Of a stretch of 64,000 nucleotides of DNA, positions 21,991 through 32,265 are shown piece by piece; the stretch's first letter is position 1, and every line of letters starts with the position of its first letter. The DNA lies in contig NC_088309.1 in NCBI RefSeq assembly GCF_910592395.1, positions 12,900,599-12,964,598 of the forward strand, given 5' to 3'. Source of the stretch: Lineus longissimus. Its lineage: Eukaryota > Nemertea > Pilidiophora > Heteronemertea > Lineidae. The translations under genes were made by a program, and so were the position numbers. The notes below the pieces were generated by a model. It was not told the origin of the DNA, searched no databases, and worked only from the letters and a program-made list of their open reading frames with translations.

Positions 21991-22929
21991 TTGAAGGCTA
22001 TGGAGGCAAAGGTAGCAAAAGCTGGTGACGGAATTAGGAAGAGGAGAGTATTTTCTGAACTAGAGAAGCATTTGCTGCTGCAGCTTATTGAAAAGGAAAG
22101 GGAGGTAATCGAACTGAGGCAGAATACATCCAAGATACTGAAACAAAAAAATGATGCCTGGGATCGTATTGTGACGAGTTTTAATTCGCAGAGAGGTATT
22201 GAAGCTACAGATGGGAAAACTCTGAAAAAGGTTTGGGACAATCTCAAAACTAAGGCGAAGAAAGATGTGAGCAAAGAAAAAAAAGATCGTCGGTTAACAG
22301 GCAGTGGTGAAGCGGATCCAGAGGCAACAGCTGATGATGTGTTCCACCTTGTGTCTTCAATGTGCAGTGATGTTCTGAAACCACTTGATAACGACATTGA
22401 TGACGATACAGGATATCATAAAGAAGGTACTTTGATTTCACTTTTTATTAACACACTTGAGTTTGAAATGAGTTTCTTGCCATCATTAGATCCTGCGTCT
22501 GCATTCGGAGACGTTCAGCCGAGTTTTCCCAACCCACCTGTACATGTACAGCCACATCAACCAGAGCCGTGCACATCATCAGCTACAAAGCCGAAGAACC
22601 TAAAGCCAGCTACATTGGAGGTCGTCAAAGGCAAAGCGCAACGTAAACAAGCTAACGTTCCTGAAAATCAAGCTTCAGAGAAGGATGCATCTGCTACGGC
22701 ATCCCCGTTTGACAGAGCGCTTAAGATGCAGGAAATAGAGCATGAACTGCAGGTGAAACGCCTAAAGCAAAAGATGGCATTCGATGAGGAAGAACACTCA
22801 GAGCGCATGGAATTGATTAAAATGCAACAGGAATTCATACAGCATTTGCATTACAGGATGGAACCAGCTTCTAATTCGTCTAATCAATCGGGATACTCTC
22901 TTTACAATATTTATTCACAGATGAATTAG
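21991..22929 (+). CDS. Harbinger-encoded Myb/SANT-like DNA-binding protein
   Basis: A 312-residue open frame. Residues about 17-95 (KRRVFSELEKHLLLQLIEKE ... WDRIVTSFNSQRG ... KVWDNLKTKAKKDVSKEK) form a three-helix Myb/SANT-like domain of the MSANTD3/4 type. The middle is low-complexity and the C-terminal region (about 245-295) is a charged coiled coil (MQEIEHELQVKRLKQKM). In characterised Harbinger systems the Myb-like partner binds the transposase and brings it to the subterminal DNA and the nucleus. The gene stops three bases into the convergent transposase stop. A short intron could be retained near 22430-22470, where the translation becomes less typical. No disruptive lesion was seen. Confidence 0.85.
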   Translation: MKAMEAKVAKAGDGIRKRRVFSELEKHLLLQLIEKEREVIELRQNTSKILKQKNDAWDRIVTSFNSQRGIEATDGKTLKKVWDNLKTKAKKDVSKEKKDRRLTGSGEADPEATADDVFHLVSSMCSDVLKPLDNDIDDDTGYHKEGTLISLFINTLEFEMSFLPSLDPASAFGDVQPSFPNPPVHVQPHQPEPCTSSATKPKNLKPATLEVVKGKAQRKQANVPENQASEKDASATASPFDRALKMQEIEHELQVKRLKQKMAFDEEEHSERMELIKMQQEFIQHLHYRMEPASNSSNQSGYSLYNIYSQMN

Positions 22930-23760
22930 TAACGGAAATACTGTTCAACTATAGTCTGTCTCATGGCATTGCCAAGCACATCATTGTCGTTCATATAAAG
23001 CGCATTGTCATGTTCATCTTCTTCGGGTTCATCTTCTTCATCTGAAATTTCTGGTTCCCCAAGGTCTCTAGCTATATTATGGAGCACAGCTGTAGCAACG
23101 ATAACTTTCATAGCCGTTTCCAATTTGCACCGGATTCCAAATTTCAAGCAGGGAAAGCGCTTCTTCCAAACCCCAAACAAGCGTTCGACAACTGAACGAG
23201 TTCTCTTATGTGCGGTATTGTAGCGGTTTTCAGCTGGGTTATTCGGGTTGCGAAATGGTGTCATCAGGAAGGGTCGGCATGGGTATCCCTTGTCACCAAG
23301 CAACAGCCCGGGTATTTCATTTTTTTCAAACCGATTGCAAATCAGACTGTTGTCAAAAATCCTAGCATCGTGAGTTGAACCAGGCCATCTTGCCACAATG
23401 TTTAAGAAGCGGAGGTCCGCATCACTTATGCCCTGGACGTTCAACGACATGAATGCTGTTCTGCATCGATATATCTCCTTATTTTCCACGGGTGGGGCTT
23501 GAATTTGAATGTGCACACTATCCACACATCCAACAACATGCGGAAAACAAGCAATATCCATGAATTTCTGCTGCATAGTAGTTGCTGCGTGACCAGATGG
23601 AAACCGTATGACTTGGGCACGTTTCCTGGCAATTGCTGAGGAAACTTTGGCTACGATTTTCGATAATGAAGCCTGTGAAATATCCACAAGGTCCCCTGCT
23701 ACAATTTGGAAACTACCACATGCATAAAAACGCAATGCTGCTTTGAGTTGAATACTTGGT
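22926..23760 (-). CDS. PIF/Harbinger DDE transposase, N terminus incomplete
   Basis: The open frame 23735-22926 encodes 269 residues and extends in frame to about 23760 (PSIQLKAALRFYACGSFQIV), where a stop ends it. DDE_Tnp_4 motifs: HVVGCVDSVHIQI (first Asp), RWPGSTHDARIF, GLLLGDKGYPC (second Asp), and RTRSVVERLFGVWKKRF (Glu). The FYACGSFQIVAGDLVDISQASLSKIV helix-turn-helix precedes them. All three catalytic acids are present. The usual first 60-80 residues of HARBI1-like proteins are missing or on an unrecognised exon. The gene is convergent with the Myb-like gene, with stop codons overlapping by three bases. Function: cut-and-paste transposition with a TWA target. Confidence 0.9.
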
Positions 23761-23989
23761 GGGATCGGGTTTCAGTGAGTGCTCTGGGTAGCCAAAGTGT
23801 AACTGATATCCAAAGTGACCCAGTTGCTGGCAGATTATAGCCTCGGTTGGGTTAGCATAAACTTGGCTGCCCACTGACATAGATTCATGCATAATATGTC
23901 CTAGTTTACCTATATTAGGAATGTAAACAATAATAGTGCCATGCATGGAAAGTGGAGTTTGTCCATCTGAAATGTGCATTGAATTCACT

Positions 23990-25430
23990 ATTGCAGTACA
24001 ATAAATAAAATCCCCCTCCCAACATCCCTAATCCATTGAATAAAGAATATCCAAATATCCAAACAATTATTTCATTCCATATTCCTTTTTTGGTCGAAAA
24101 ATATAAATCAAAGTAAGGGTCACTGAATGAATGTAGGCCTACACATGTGAAACATTAATAATCCAAAAGAAGTAAGAATATAATCCACCAAAGGAACATC
24201 AAAATAAGTTTAACCTGTTCCAAAGAACTGGAACCAGGAAAGATGTAACAAAATTGACAAGGCAGGAAGCACTTGATCTTCACCACCACGTGTTTCATCA
24301 TGGTTACTAGGCCAATATGCTAATGAGCGGCTGATAATGAGCTGGACAAGCAACATCAAAAATGTGATAGCCACTTCGTTGATGACCAGAAAGGGTGTAA
24401 ATTGTACTCATTCACTACAGTAAGACATGGTCAACACCATGGAATTGACCTTCTGCACTTGAAGTATCAGAAACAAAATCTATCCCTATTACAAGATCAA
24501 AGGAATATGCCGCCTTGCAAACAAGCAGCCTGCCGAGTTTGAGAGATTATAGCAGACAAGTGTATAAACAAATTAACCCAAATGTGTGTAATTAATCAAG
24601 CAGAAAGGTCCCTGTACCAGGCTGTATCATGATACCATACACAAGTTGACCACCAAGAATGTTATTGACAGTTTAGTTGAGGGGGAGGGGGCTGTGCTGG
24701 GAGGACTCCAGCCATTCGTAAGCCTCATACATCAAGGGGTGTGCATATTTATTGAGAAAAGTGGTTGAATTCCACAGCCAAGATGTCAATCAAAGGTCTC
24801 CCATCAATGGTCTCTTGTTTTAGACATAGAAACTTTTTCTATCCTAATTAGAAGTTGGGGTTGGGGTGTGTGTTGGACAGTACTCACAATGAAATGCATT
24901 TTATGCTCTCAAAAGTGCTTAAATGGAATACATGTTGCATTAGGATTGTAGTGTGGTATGTATCTAACAATATTAAGCATGTTTATTGAGGTAAAAAAAG
25001 ATTTGGGCTGTGTCAGAGTCATTTCAAATAATGACCCCAGCTATCAAAGCACTATCTGAGATCATAGTGCATTGAAACTGGAATGCACTAGATAGTACAC
25101 AAACTAGGTCAATCCAGAACGAGGCTGACTTTGGCCTATTTTGTATAAGTTTTGACCCAGGTTGTACACTGTTTCCACGATTATCAGGTGGCTCTGGTAT
25201 GTCGTCTTGCAGGATATCCAAAATGTTGGCGAAGCCTTCTCTGGTATATCTGTAACGTTTTTAAAATTCTCTATCATTCCTACGTCTATCTGGATCAATG
25301 TAAATGACGTGACAAATCCTTGGACCTTGCAAATCACCAATATTGTTTATATCCTGCAGCCTCCCTAAGTTTGCTACACGGTTTAGGTAATCGCCCATGT
25401 TGCTCCTTCGGAAATCACCAACAAAATAAC
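23990..25430. other. Non-coding interior of the Harbinger element
   Basis: No exon of the transposase N terminus or other gene was recognised. The sequence is unique-looking and AT-rich, lying between the transposase gene and the right subterminal repeats. Confidence 0.4.
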
Positions 25431-25439
25431 CGAAACAAC

Positions 25440-25674
25440 TCTCTGAGGACGCTCTTAAGGAAGCCCCAGACCATCCTAAGGATTTAAGGGCTTCCTAACC
25501 AAAAATAAAGGTGTCCTCAACTTTGAGGAGCATTCTAAATACGGGCCGACCTTAGGCTTAGGTGGCGATAGAAAGGAAGCCTTTTCTTCGAAATGAAGGT
25601 TGTTTCTAAAATACTGTAAGGCAGCCTTAACTAGACAACAATAGGCATAAAGGAAGCCTTTGAAGTAAAGGACA
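25440..25674. repeat. Right subterminal repeats of the Harbinger element
   Basis: AAGGAAGCC, GGGCTTCCT, AAGGCAGCCTT and related words repeat in both orientations, mirroring the left end at 21690-21880. Confidence 0.55.
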
Positions 25675-25693
25675 TTCTAAAATATCAGCCTAA

Positions 25694-26200
25694 GTCTTCA
25701 CCAGTATCATTGGTCTGATTCAGTGTGCCATAAAAGACTGGACCAAATTGAGCTTTCATTGATTTATTCAGTGGAGGAATTGAGGTTGCCAAAGGGAGTT
25801 CAGTGTACTCCAGATAGTTCTGTTGATGAGGAATGGCGCAATACATAGTATCACCAAAGGATAGTATGCTATCAATATCACTTCCACACAGTGTGGTTGT
25901 GCCTTTGGCATAGGAATATAGTATTGCAACATAGGCATTAGCTGTACATTGTCGCCCAGCAGAGTTATCTGAAAAGAAGTGTGAACTTTGGTGAAAAGAA
26001 CCTTGAAGCTGAAGTCAAGGTGCTATCGTTGTTGCATTAATTGATTCTACAGTCTGTTTGGTAGGAAGATTTGCAAAATGTACATTTTCACGTTTAGGAT
26101 GTTGACTGTTCTGTGCTGCACTCTCTGCTTTGGCATAAGCCATCTGTCTTTGTTTGCGGCGTTTCCGTTCATGGACTTTCCTCTTTCGGGCCATATTCAC
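25694..26200 (-). pseudogene. Helentron N terminus with cysteine-protease first half
   Basis: The frame starts at an ATG at 26191 or 26200 with a strongly basic segment (MARKRKVHERKRRKQRQMAY), probably a nuclear-localisation or nucleic-acid-binding tail. TGA at 26015-26017 interrupts the frame. Beyond it the same frame continues with DNSAGRQCTANAYVAILYSY, a Gly-x-Gln-Cys-x-x-Asn block typical of papain-like active-site cysteines, then GSDIDSILSFGDTMYCAIPH. The frame runs without a break up to the TAA duplication of the Harbinger element and resumes in the same frame at 21669. The TGA may be a mutation or lie in a short intron. Confidence 0.65.
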
Positions 26201-27123
26201 TCAACTGCGGTCAAAGTGGAAAAGGGAACTAAGACTTCCTTGGCATTTACGCACCTAAAGTACAATTATACTGAAATACTGAACTGAGATAATTGACAGT
26301 GATAAAATAAGAAGATGCTGAAATAAGGTAAATGTATGAACTTGTTGTGAAATGGTCTTGTGAAGCTGAGATGTAAGAATCCATGTGTTTGTCAAGGCGG
26401 TGATTTTGCTCATGGGGATGGTCAGGTCAGATTGATGTGGTGAGGGTGATGATATGAAACTGGTGATACGGAATTGATGGTATGATAGTGATTATATATA
26501 AGTCACAAGACAATGTATGATTGAGATTGATGATATGGGATTAATGTATGATGTATATATATCTATTGTCTGCTTGTATAATGTATGTATTGATAATATC
26601 AGTTATCATGTACTACCGGTACCTGAAAGCCAAAAGAAGAGAAGGCATTAATCATGTGATCATAACGTTATAACATGAACTACACAGGTGAAATTGAAGG
26701 GTACTCTGTCAGATTGTAAGTAAAATGATCGGGAGGCAAATGTACTGACATGTTTCAGCCATTTTGGGCTAACCATTGTGATCAATGCGTAAATCTGTAG
26801 GGTGACGGGAAGTTCATTGGGTTCATGAAGATGCATAACATAACAACTTATATCATATCAAAGTTCTCACTATTCTGTAGAATCAGGTAAACTGAGATTT
26901 ACTGGTGAAATACGATCCCAGTCCATGTGGACGAAAAGACCACTTAACAAACACCAGACGCCCAAGGTGAAGTCTATTGTTGATTTAGTTTTGACAAAAT
27001 AATTGACATTGCATGTTGATACAAACCTTTAGTTGTAACAAGGTGTCTGACGTTGGAAGAACAAGCTGGCTAACTGGGGTAATGCGTGCTGAAAAAACAA
27101 AACCACATTGTTGCAGTAAGTTG
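26201..27123. other. No gene recognised; probable Helentron 5' flank
   Basis: AT-rich non-coding DNA with TGATATG-type short repeats at 26400-26600. The 5' end of the Helentron should lie in or beyond this stretch but was not identified. Confidence 0.35.
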
Positions 27124-27397
27124 TAGCAATCAATGAAGTAACAGTGGTTTTTATTTCAAGATGATACAGCACTACATGCATAATGAGCTGTCCATTATTG
27201 GTACGGTAACTACTGACAACCAGATGGCAAGTCTTTAAAACACTGACATTGCGTCAGATATAGCAATCAATGAAGTAACAGTGGTTTTTATTTCAAGATG
27301 ATACAGCACTACATGCATAATGAGCTGTCCATTATTGGTACGGTAACTACTGACAACCAGATGGCAAGTCTTTAAAACACTGACATTGCGTCAGATA
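27124..27397. repeat. Tandem duplication, 137-bp unit, two copies
   Basis: 27124-27260 is followed immediately by 27261-27397 with what looks like complete identity over the unit (starting TAGCAATCAATGAAGTAACA and ending GCGTCAGATA). Such identity suggests a very recent event or an assembly artefact. Confidence 0.9.
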
Positions 27398-29585
27398 TTT
27401 GACAATGCCTGTTAATTTTGATACATACCTGCAGGTATACTAGTACTTTAGTTGAGTTCGTGAAGCGTAGCTATCAATAATGACGATGACTGAAATAAAC
27501 ACAATTTAAAAGCAATCAGTACACTTCTAAAATGCATAATAATTTTCATGCATGTAACAGAATTACAGGAGGAGACTGCAATACAGTTCAACTGAAATTG
27601 TAAGAAAATTCCAAATTATGGCATAAAGTCGACAGTTACAGTGAAAACAGTTATACAATCGTGGAAATGTTTTACGCCTATGGCAATCAGAAGTTCGACA
27701 CTATTGCATAATGTGACAATTGCATAATGTAGCAATTCAATACTTGACTTGCCAAACTCAGAAATGCAGCGCCACTCGCGACAAAGATAGAACAACTCGA
27801 AATTTTTTTCACCGGTTTTCACTGCGCATGCGTACCAGGTATTGTTGCGTGCGCATCATGAACCGCAACCTAGGTCAGGATGGAGCTTTTCAAATGTTAA
27901 TAATATTTTGTTGCCATATTTTTTCCATGTGGCCTAGCCTAGGTCTACATGCATTGTGATGCACTATGCTAGGCCTACAGCATGTATGACACTGACAGAT
28001 ACAAAACGTCATCGACATCGGCACTTCACTTGACAATTCGAGGCATCGCATGCGAACCAATCCTTCAAACACCACCCCGACATTTCGATGATATCACGTA
28101 ACTACTCGCCTCCGACCGACGGCGGACTGTCATTGCACGTTGCAGTACATGAACACGAGATATGGCGGCCATCATCATCAAATCTTGAACATCAACAATC
28201 TGATCGGCGTTCAAGGACTCCGCCGTCAGGCGACCAACAGCATTGATACAATGAACTTTGTACGGACAATATCATAAAACAACAGCTACTACAAGCAACC
28301 ACTTATCAATGACTTATAAAGCATTTCAACACGGAAGTATCTTGGTGATTTTCGAAGAAGAAAACTGCACTCACCTATCTTTGCTATCTTTCAGTCAGCG
28401 CGCTCTTCTTGCAAACAAAGGCAGTATCTGCACATGGTTTAGAATGTGCGTGCGCACTCGACGCAAATTACGTCATGTCAACCGAGTAGAAACCGAGTAA
28501 GAAACTCGACTGTAGTCAAACTACGAAGAAGAACGTGTGCAAATACTCGAGTCGAACGCGTTCGAATTAACAGCCTGAGTGTAGTATTTGACCTTGACCC
28601 GATACTCTCGTCAAAATTGCAGCACAAAAATGCATCTAAAGCATCAAAATATTCTGAGTTTTGAAAAATCGTTTTGCGATAGTCCATGAATCGAATTGGG
28701 TTTCTTTATAATACCTCCATCATCCCATCGCTCGACCAACCCCTGAGAATAATGATGTCATTATGACGGGGCGGAGCTTATGCTAATGTATCAGCGTCTG
28801 GCCTCTGCGCATGTCACAGCGCATGTCAGATTGAATCGCGGCTTCGGCATGTTGGGAGAAGACGATATCTCAGCAAACAATGCTTCAAAAGTATCGAAAT
28901 ACTCAGGATTTTTAAAATACTTTTGCGATAGTCCATAGATGGAATTGGGTTTGGTGGTGTAAGGGTGATTGATTTCTGGTTTATTTAGCAGTTTTGCTGG
29001 ACTACCGCAATAAATGTGTTGGTGGAAGAAAATAACAGTTTCGAGAATTCCAGTGATATCAATATAGTCCCCAGACGGGATCTGGGGCCTATAATTAAGT
29101 TACTAAAGTGAGCTAAAGATAGATTGGATTCATGGATGGGGTGGACCTATTTTGAGATACGGGTGTAGCAGTAGTTGAATTTTAGGGAAATGATTTAGGC
29201 CCTGTTTGGTCATATGCTTAGATATTTTAGCAGGATTTGGTGTTATAACTTAGTTGTATGAGTTTTGGAACATATAAGTTCCAATTTTGTCAAGTTAATT
29301 GGACTTTTGTTTTAGATTATGTAAACACTACCTCCGACCCCTCTCCTGTAATGTTGCACTTGCTAACCTCGCTTAACCAACCTTGATACCAGGATATTGG
29401 TATAAAATCTGTGGAACGGGCTGGAGCAAACAGAGTGGTTGTCAGCACGACTTGGCATGTGAGGTAGCCCAATCTTCAAATTTCTAGTCTAAGGGACAAT
29501 GCTAGCAAAGCTCAGTATGAGAAGTGGGCATATCCTCTTGCCCGGGAAAGCCCTTTTGCAGAATGCTAGAACGGTATACGGTAAA
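27398..29585. other. No gene recognised
   Basis: The stretch contains one diverged direct repeat (about 28620-28705 and 28862-28945, sharing TTTTGCGATAGTCCAT). The last exon of the CaMKK gene, which should lie left of 33378 on the minus strand, could be here but was not recognised. Confidence 0.35.
28620..28945. repeat. Diverged direct repeat, about 85 bp, 258-bp spacing
   Basis: The two copies share TTTTGCGATAGTCCAT and GAATTGGGTTT, with CATCAAAATATTCTGAG versus TATCGAAATACTCAGGA upstream. Non-coding. Confidence 0.55.
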
Positions 29586-31307
29586 TGAAACGGCCAGGGG
29601 CCATTGTGCTCACCGTATACATCTTTTAGTAGGCAGGATCATGCTTAGTTTAGAGGTGAATATGGTGAACACAATCAGGCATGAAGACTTTTTTTAGATG
29701 TGTATTGATGTCAAGTAATAAGACAGGGCAGTATATATAAGTTTATGATCCAACCAATAATTGTCTATGACATCAACAAGATCAATATCGTGTGATTGCT
29801 AAGAGTCCCTGCAATAAAAAATTCATCGAAAAAAAGTCATTAATAAGCGAGATATTGCACTTCCTACTTTTTCAGTTTTGACCCCCTGGTGGCCAAATCA
29901 AGAATCAGATCAGGCCAAAATTCGGTGTCAGAGATTATCTAATGTAGGGGGTTACATGTACCAACTTTCAAGTTCATAGCTTCAGCAGTTAAGAAACGTG
30001 CCATAGTTACACTCTAATGGCCAATTTACGCCATTTGACCTCTGTGACCTAGAAAAGGAGGTCAAATCCAAAAATCGTAGGACATGTGGTGTATCCTTGC
30101 TAGAAGTCCCTGCCATAAAAATTTTATCGAAAACAATTCACTCAAATAAGCAAGATATTGCACTTCTTCCTTTTTCCATTATGGCCCCCTGGTGGTCGAA
30201 TAAAGAATCAGATCAGGTCAAAATTCGGCATCAAAGGTTATCTGATGTAGGGGGTTATATGCACTAAGTTTCAAGTTCATAGTTTTACTGGTTAAGAAAC
30301 GTGCCATAGTTTACACTCTAACGGCCAATTTACGCCATATGACCTCTGTGACCTTGAAAAGTAGGTCAAATTGAAAACCCGTAAGACATGTGATGTATTC
30401 TTCCTAAGAGTACCTACCATAAAAATTTTATCGAAAACAAGTCACTTATAAGCGAGATATCACACTTTTTAGATATCCACTTTTGGCCCCCTGGTGGCAA
30501 AGTTGAGAATCAGATCAAACTGAAATTCAGCACCAGAGGCTATGTGATATAGGTGGTTATATGTACCAAGTTTCAAGTTCATAGCTTTAGTGGTAAAGAA
30601 ACGTGCCACAGTTTACACTCTAATGGCCAATTTACGCCATATGACCTCTGTGACCTTGAAAAGTAGGTCAAATTGAAAACCCGTACGATATGTGATGTAT
30701 TCTTCCTCAGAGTACATACCATACAAATTTTATCGAAAACAAGTCACTTATAAGCGAGATATCACACTTTTTAGATTTCCACTTTTGGCCCCCTGGTGGC
30801 AAAGTTGAGGATCAGATCAAACTGAAATTCAGCACCAGAGGCTATGTGATATAGGGGGTTATATGTACTAAGTTTCAAGTTCATAGCTTTAGTGGTTAAG
30901 AAACGTGCCATAGTTTACACTCTAATGGCCAATTTACGCCATATGACCTCTGTGAACTTGAAAAGTAGGTCAAATTAAAAACCCGTATGATATAAGATGT
31001 ATATTTGCTATGAGTACCTACAACACAAGTTTCATCGAAAAACAAGTCACTAATAATTGAGATATCACACTTTTTAGATATCGACATTTGGCCCCCTGGT
31101 GGCCAAGTTGAGAATCAGATCGGACCGAAATTTAGTGTCAGAGGTCACCTGACCTAGGGGGTGCTGTGTACAAAGTTTCAAGTTCATAGCCCTAGCGGTT
31201 AAGAAACGTGTCACTGTTTTTGAAATAGGATACGACGACGGACGACGGACAACGACGGACGACGGACACTGCAGCATTACATAGACTCCCCTACGGTGAG
31301 CCAAAAA
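29586..31307 (+). mobile_element. HINE-like element, family A, with 302-bp internal tandem repeats
   Basis: The 5' end has GGCCAGGGGCC and GCTCACCGTA (29608-29617). The 3' end is TACGGTGAGC (31292-31301), its perfect inverted complement, followed by CAAAAA. Between them lie about five tandem units of 302-304 bp (starting near 29812, 30110, 30415, 30717, 31017). A GACGACGGAC microsatellite at 31231-31267 precedes the 3' end. Each unit contains CCCCCTGGTGG, TTTCAAGTTCATAG and a TGACCT/AGGTCA cluster. No open reading frame is conserved between units. Confidence 0.7.
30036..30972. promoter_or_regulatory. Repeated nuclear-receptor-type half-site cluster (four units)
   Basis: TGACCT-CTG-TGACCT followed by eight bases and AGGTCA occurs at 30036-30064, 30340-30368, 30642-30670 and 30944-30972 (the last with TGAACT as second half). 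The first two half-sites form a direct repeat with 3-bp spacing, and the outer pair an everted repeat with 8-bp spacing. In most units TGACCTTGA is also an extended half-site. Receptor binding is an inference from motif knowledge. Confidence 0.5.
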
Positions 31308-32265
31308 GGTACAGGAAAAAAAGGTACAGGAAAAAAGGTACGGAAATAAAGGTACAGGAAATAAAAGTACAGGAAATGAAAGTACTGGAAATAAAGGTAC
31401 CGGAAAAAAGGTACCGGAAAAAAAGGTACACAAAATGGCATAAATAGGCAAAAAAGGTACACAATTTTTTTTCAGAATATTATTCTCTTCAACTGGTTCA
31501 GACTCGGCCTATGTCTTAATCTTTTCTTGCCCATTTTTCTTCTACTGTGACTAAGGTGGTGCCTTAAAATAGTTTAATACATTGCCGACAATTTTGTTAC
31601 AGAATGAATTTGAGGAAAATTCATGGAAGAGGTTGCCCAACAGGGGAGCCGACGTTTTTTTGGGTAATAACTACATGTACATTCATGTTCTTTTAAATTT
31701 TTAAATACTCGAGTCGTATTCTTATTAGGGGCGGATCCAGGGTGTTGGGAAAGGGGGGGGGGTGGGGGCGCACCTGGCATCCTACCTGGCATTTCACATT
31801 AAGATTCTCGCCAATTTCCCTAAAAAGCTTGTGTTTGGTCTTAAATCTAATAATTTGTCTGTTAAGACCTAATTGGCCAGGCACATTGTCAATTGGGTCC
31901 AGCTCTATGATGAATGTTAATTGATTAATTGCAATTTAACTTGAACATTGGTACATTTATCGGTTAACCCTTTTGCAGAGGGAATTGTCCTAGAATCTTT
32001 ACAATCATCATGATCTTGATAGCCGTGTTTTCACTCTTGAAAACGATAACGGTATACTGGAAATTTGATATACCTATTTCTAAGGCCTATGCAATGCCTA
32101 CGCAACAAGAATTCAAATGATATTTTAAAAAAAATTGTGTACCTTTTTTACCTATTTATGCCATTTTGTGTACCTATTTTTCCAGTACCTTTTTTCCGGT
32201 ACCTTTATTTCCGGTACTTTTATTTCCTGTACCTTTATTTCCTGTACCTTTATTACCTAGATTCT
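31306..32265. mobile_element. Foldback-like element with tandem-repeat arms
   Basis: The left arm (31306-31470) consists of GGTACAGGAAATAAA-type units (period about 15) ending in GGTACACAAAATGGCATAAA. The right arm (32138-32265) is the inverted equivalent, including the complement of the same GTACACAAAATGGCATAAAT block at 32156-32175. The middle (31470-32130) is non-coding. The units resemble those of the element at 3600-4680, suggesting one family. The left arm begins exactly where a family A element ends. Confidence 0.75.

Larger units (their letters stand above)
21673..25690. mobile_element. PIF/Harbinger transposon, two genes, inserted in the Helentron
   Basis: The terminal inverted repeats are GGCTGATATTTTAGAA at 21673-21688 and its exact complement at 25675-25690. 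Each is flanked by TAA (21670-21672 and 25691-25693), the three-base TWA target duplication of PIF/Harbinger. The element carries a Myb/SANT-like gene (plus strand) and a DDE transposase gene (minus strand) arranged tail to tail. Subterminal regions at both ends are full of AAGGNAGCCTT/AAGGCTTCCTT words. About 1.7 kb (23.99-25.43 kb) holds no recognised gene. Confidence 0.95.
12323..26200 (-). mobile_element. Helentron (Helitron2)-type element with two nested insertions
   Basis: Minus-strand remnants of one large coding unit appear in order. They are a basic N terminus, a cysteine-protease-like region, YH-rich repeats, Zn-type motifs, a Helitron-like N domain, a Rep HUH domain, a PIF1-like helicase and an AP-type endonuclease, followed by an RPA-like three-exon gene. 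A Rep-helicase with a C-terminal endonuclease defines the Helentron branch of Helitrons. A LINE (19427-20994) and a Harbinger element (21673-25690) interrupt it. Without them the element is about 8.3 kb from the first recognised codon to the RPA stop. Neither outer end was resolved, and the coordinates given are coding limits only. Nonsense, frameshift and catalytic substitutions show it is inactive. Confidence 0.85.

Noticed and set aside
20986-26200. Herpesvirus-derived gene because of the tegument-type protease motif
   Set aside because: The domain is in frame with, and upstream of, Helitron Rep-helicase; there is no other viral sequence nearby.
29812-31090. Regular repeats considered as a CRISPR-like array
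   Set aside because: Units are 302 bp with no short-repeat/unique-spacer structure, and the window is eukaryotic.
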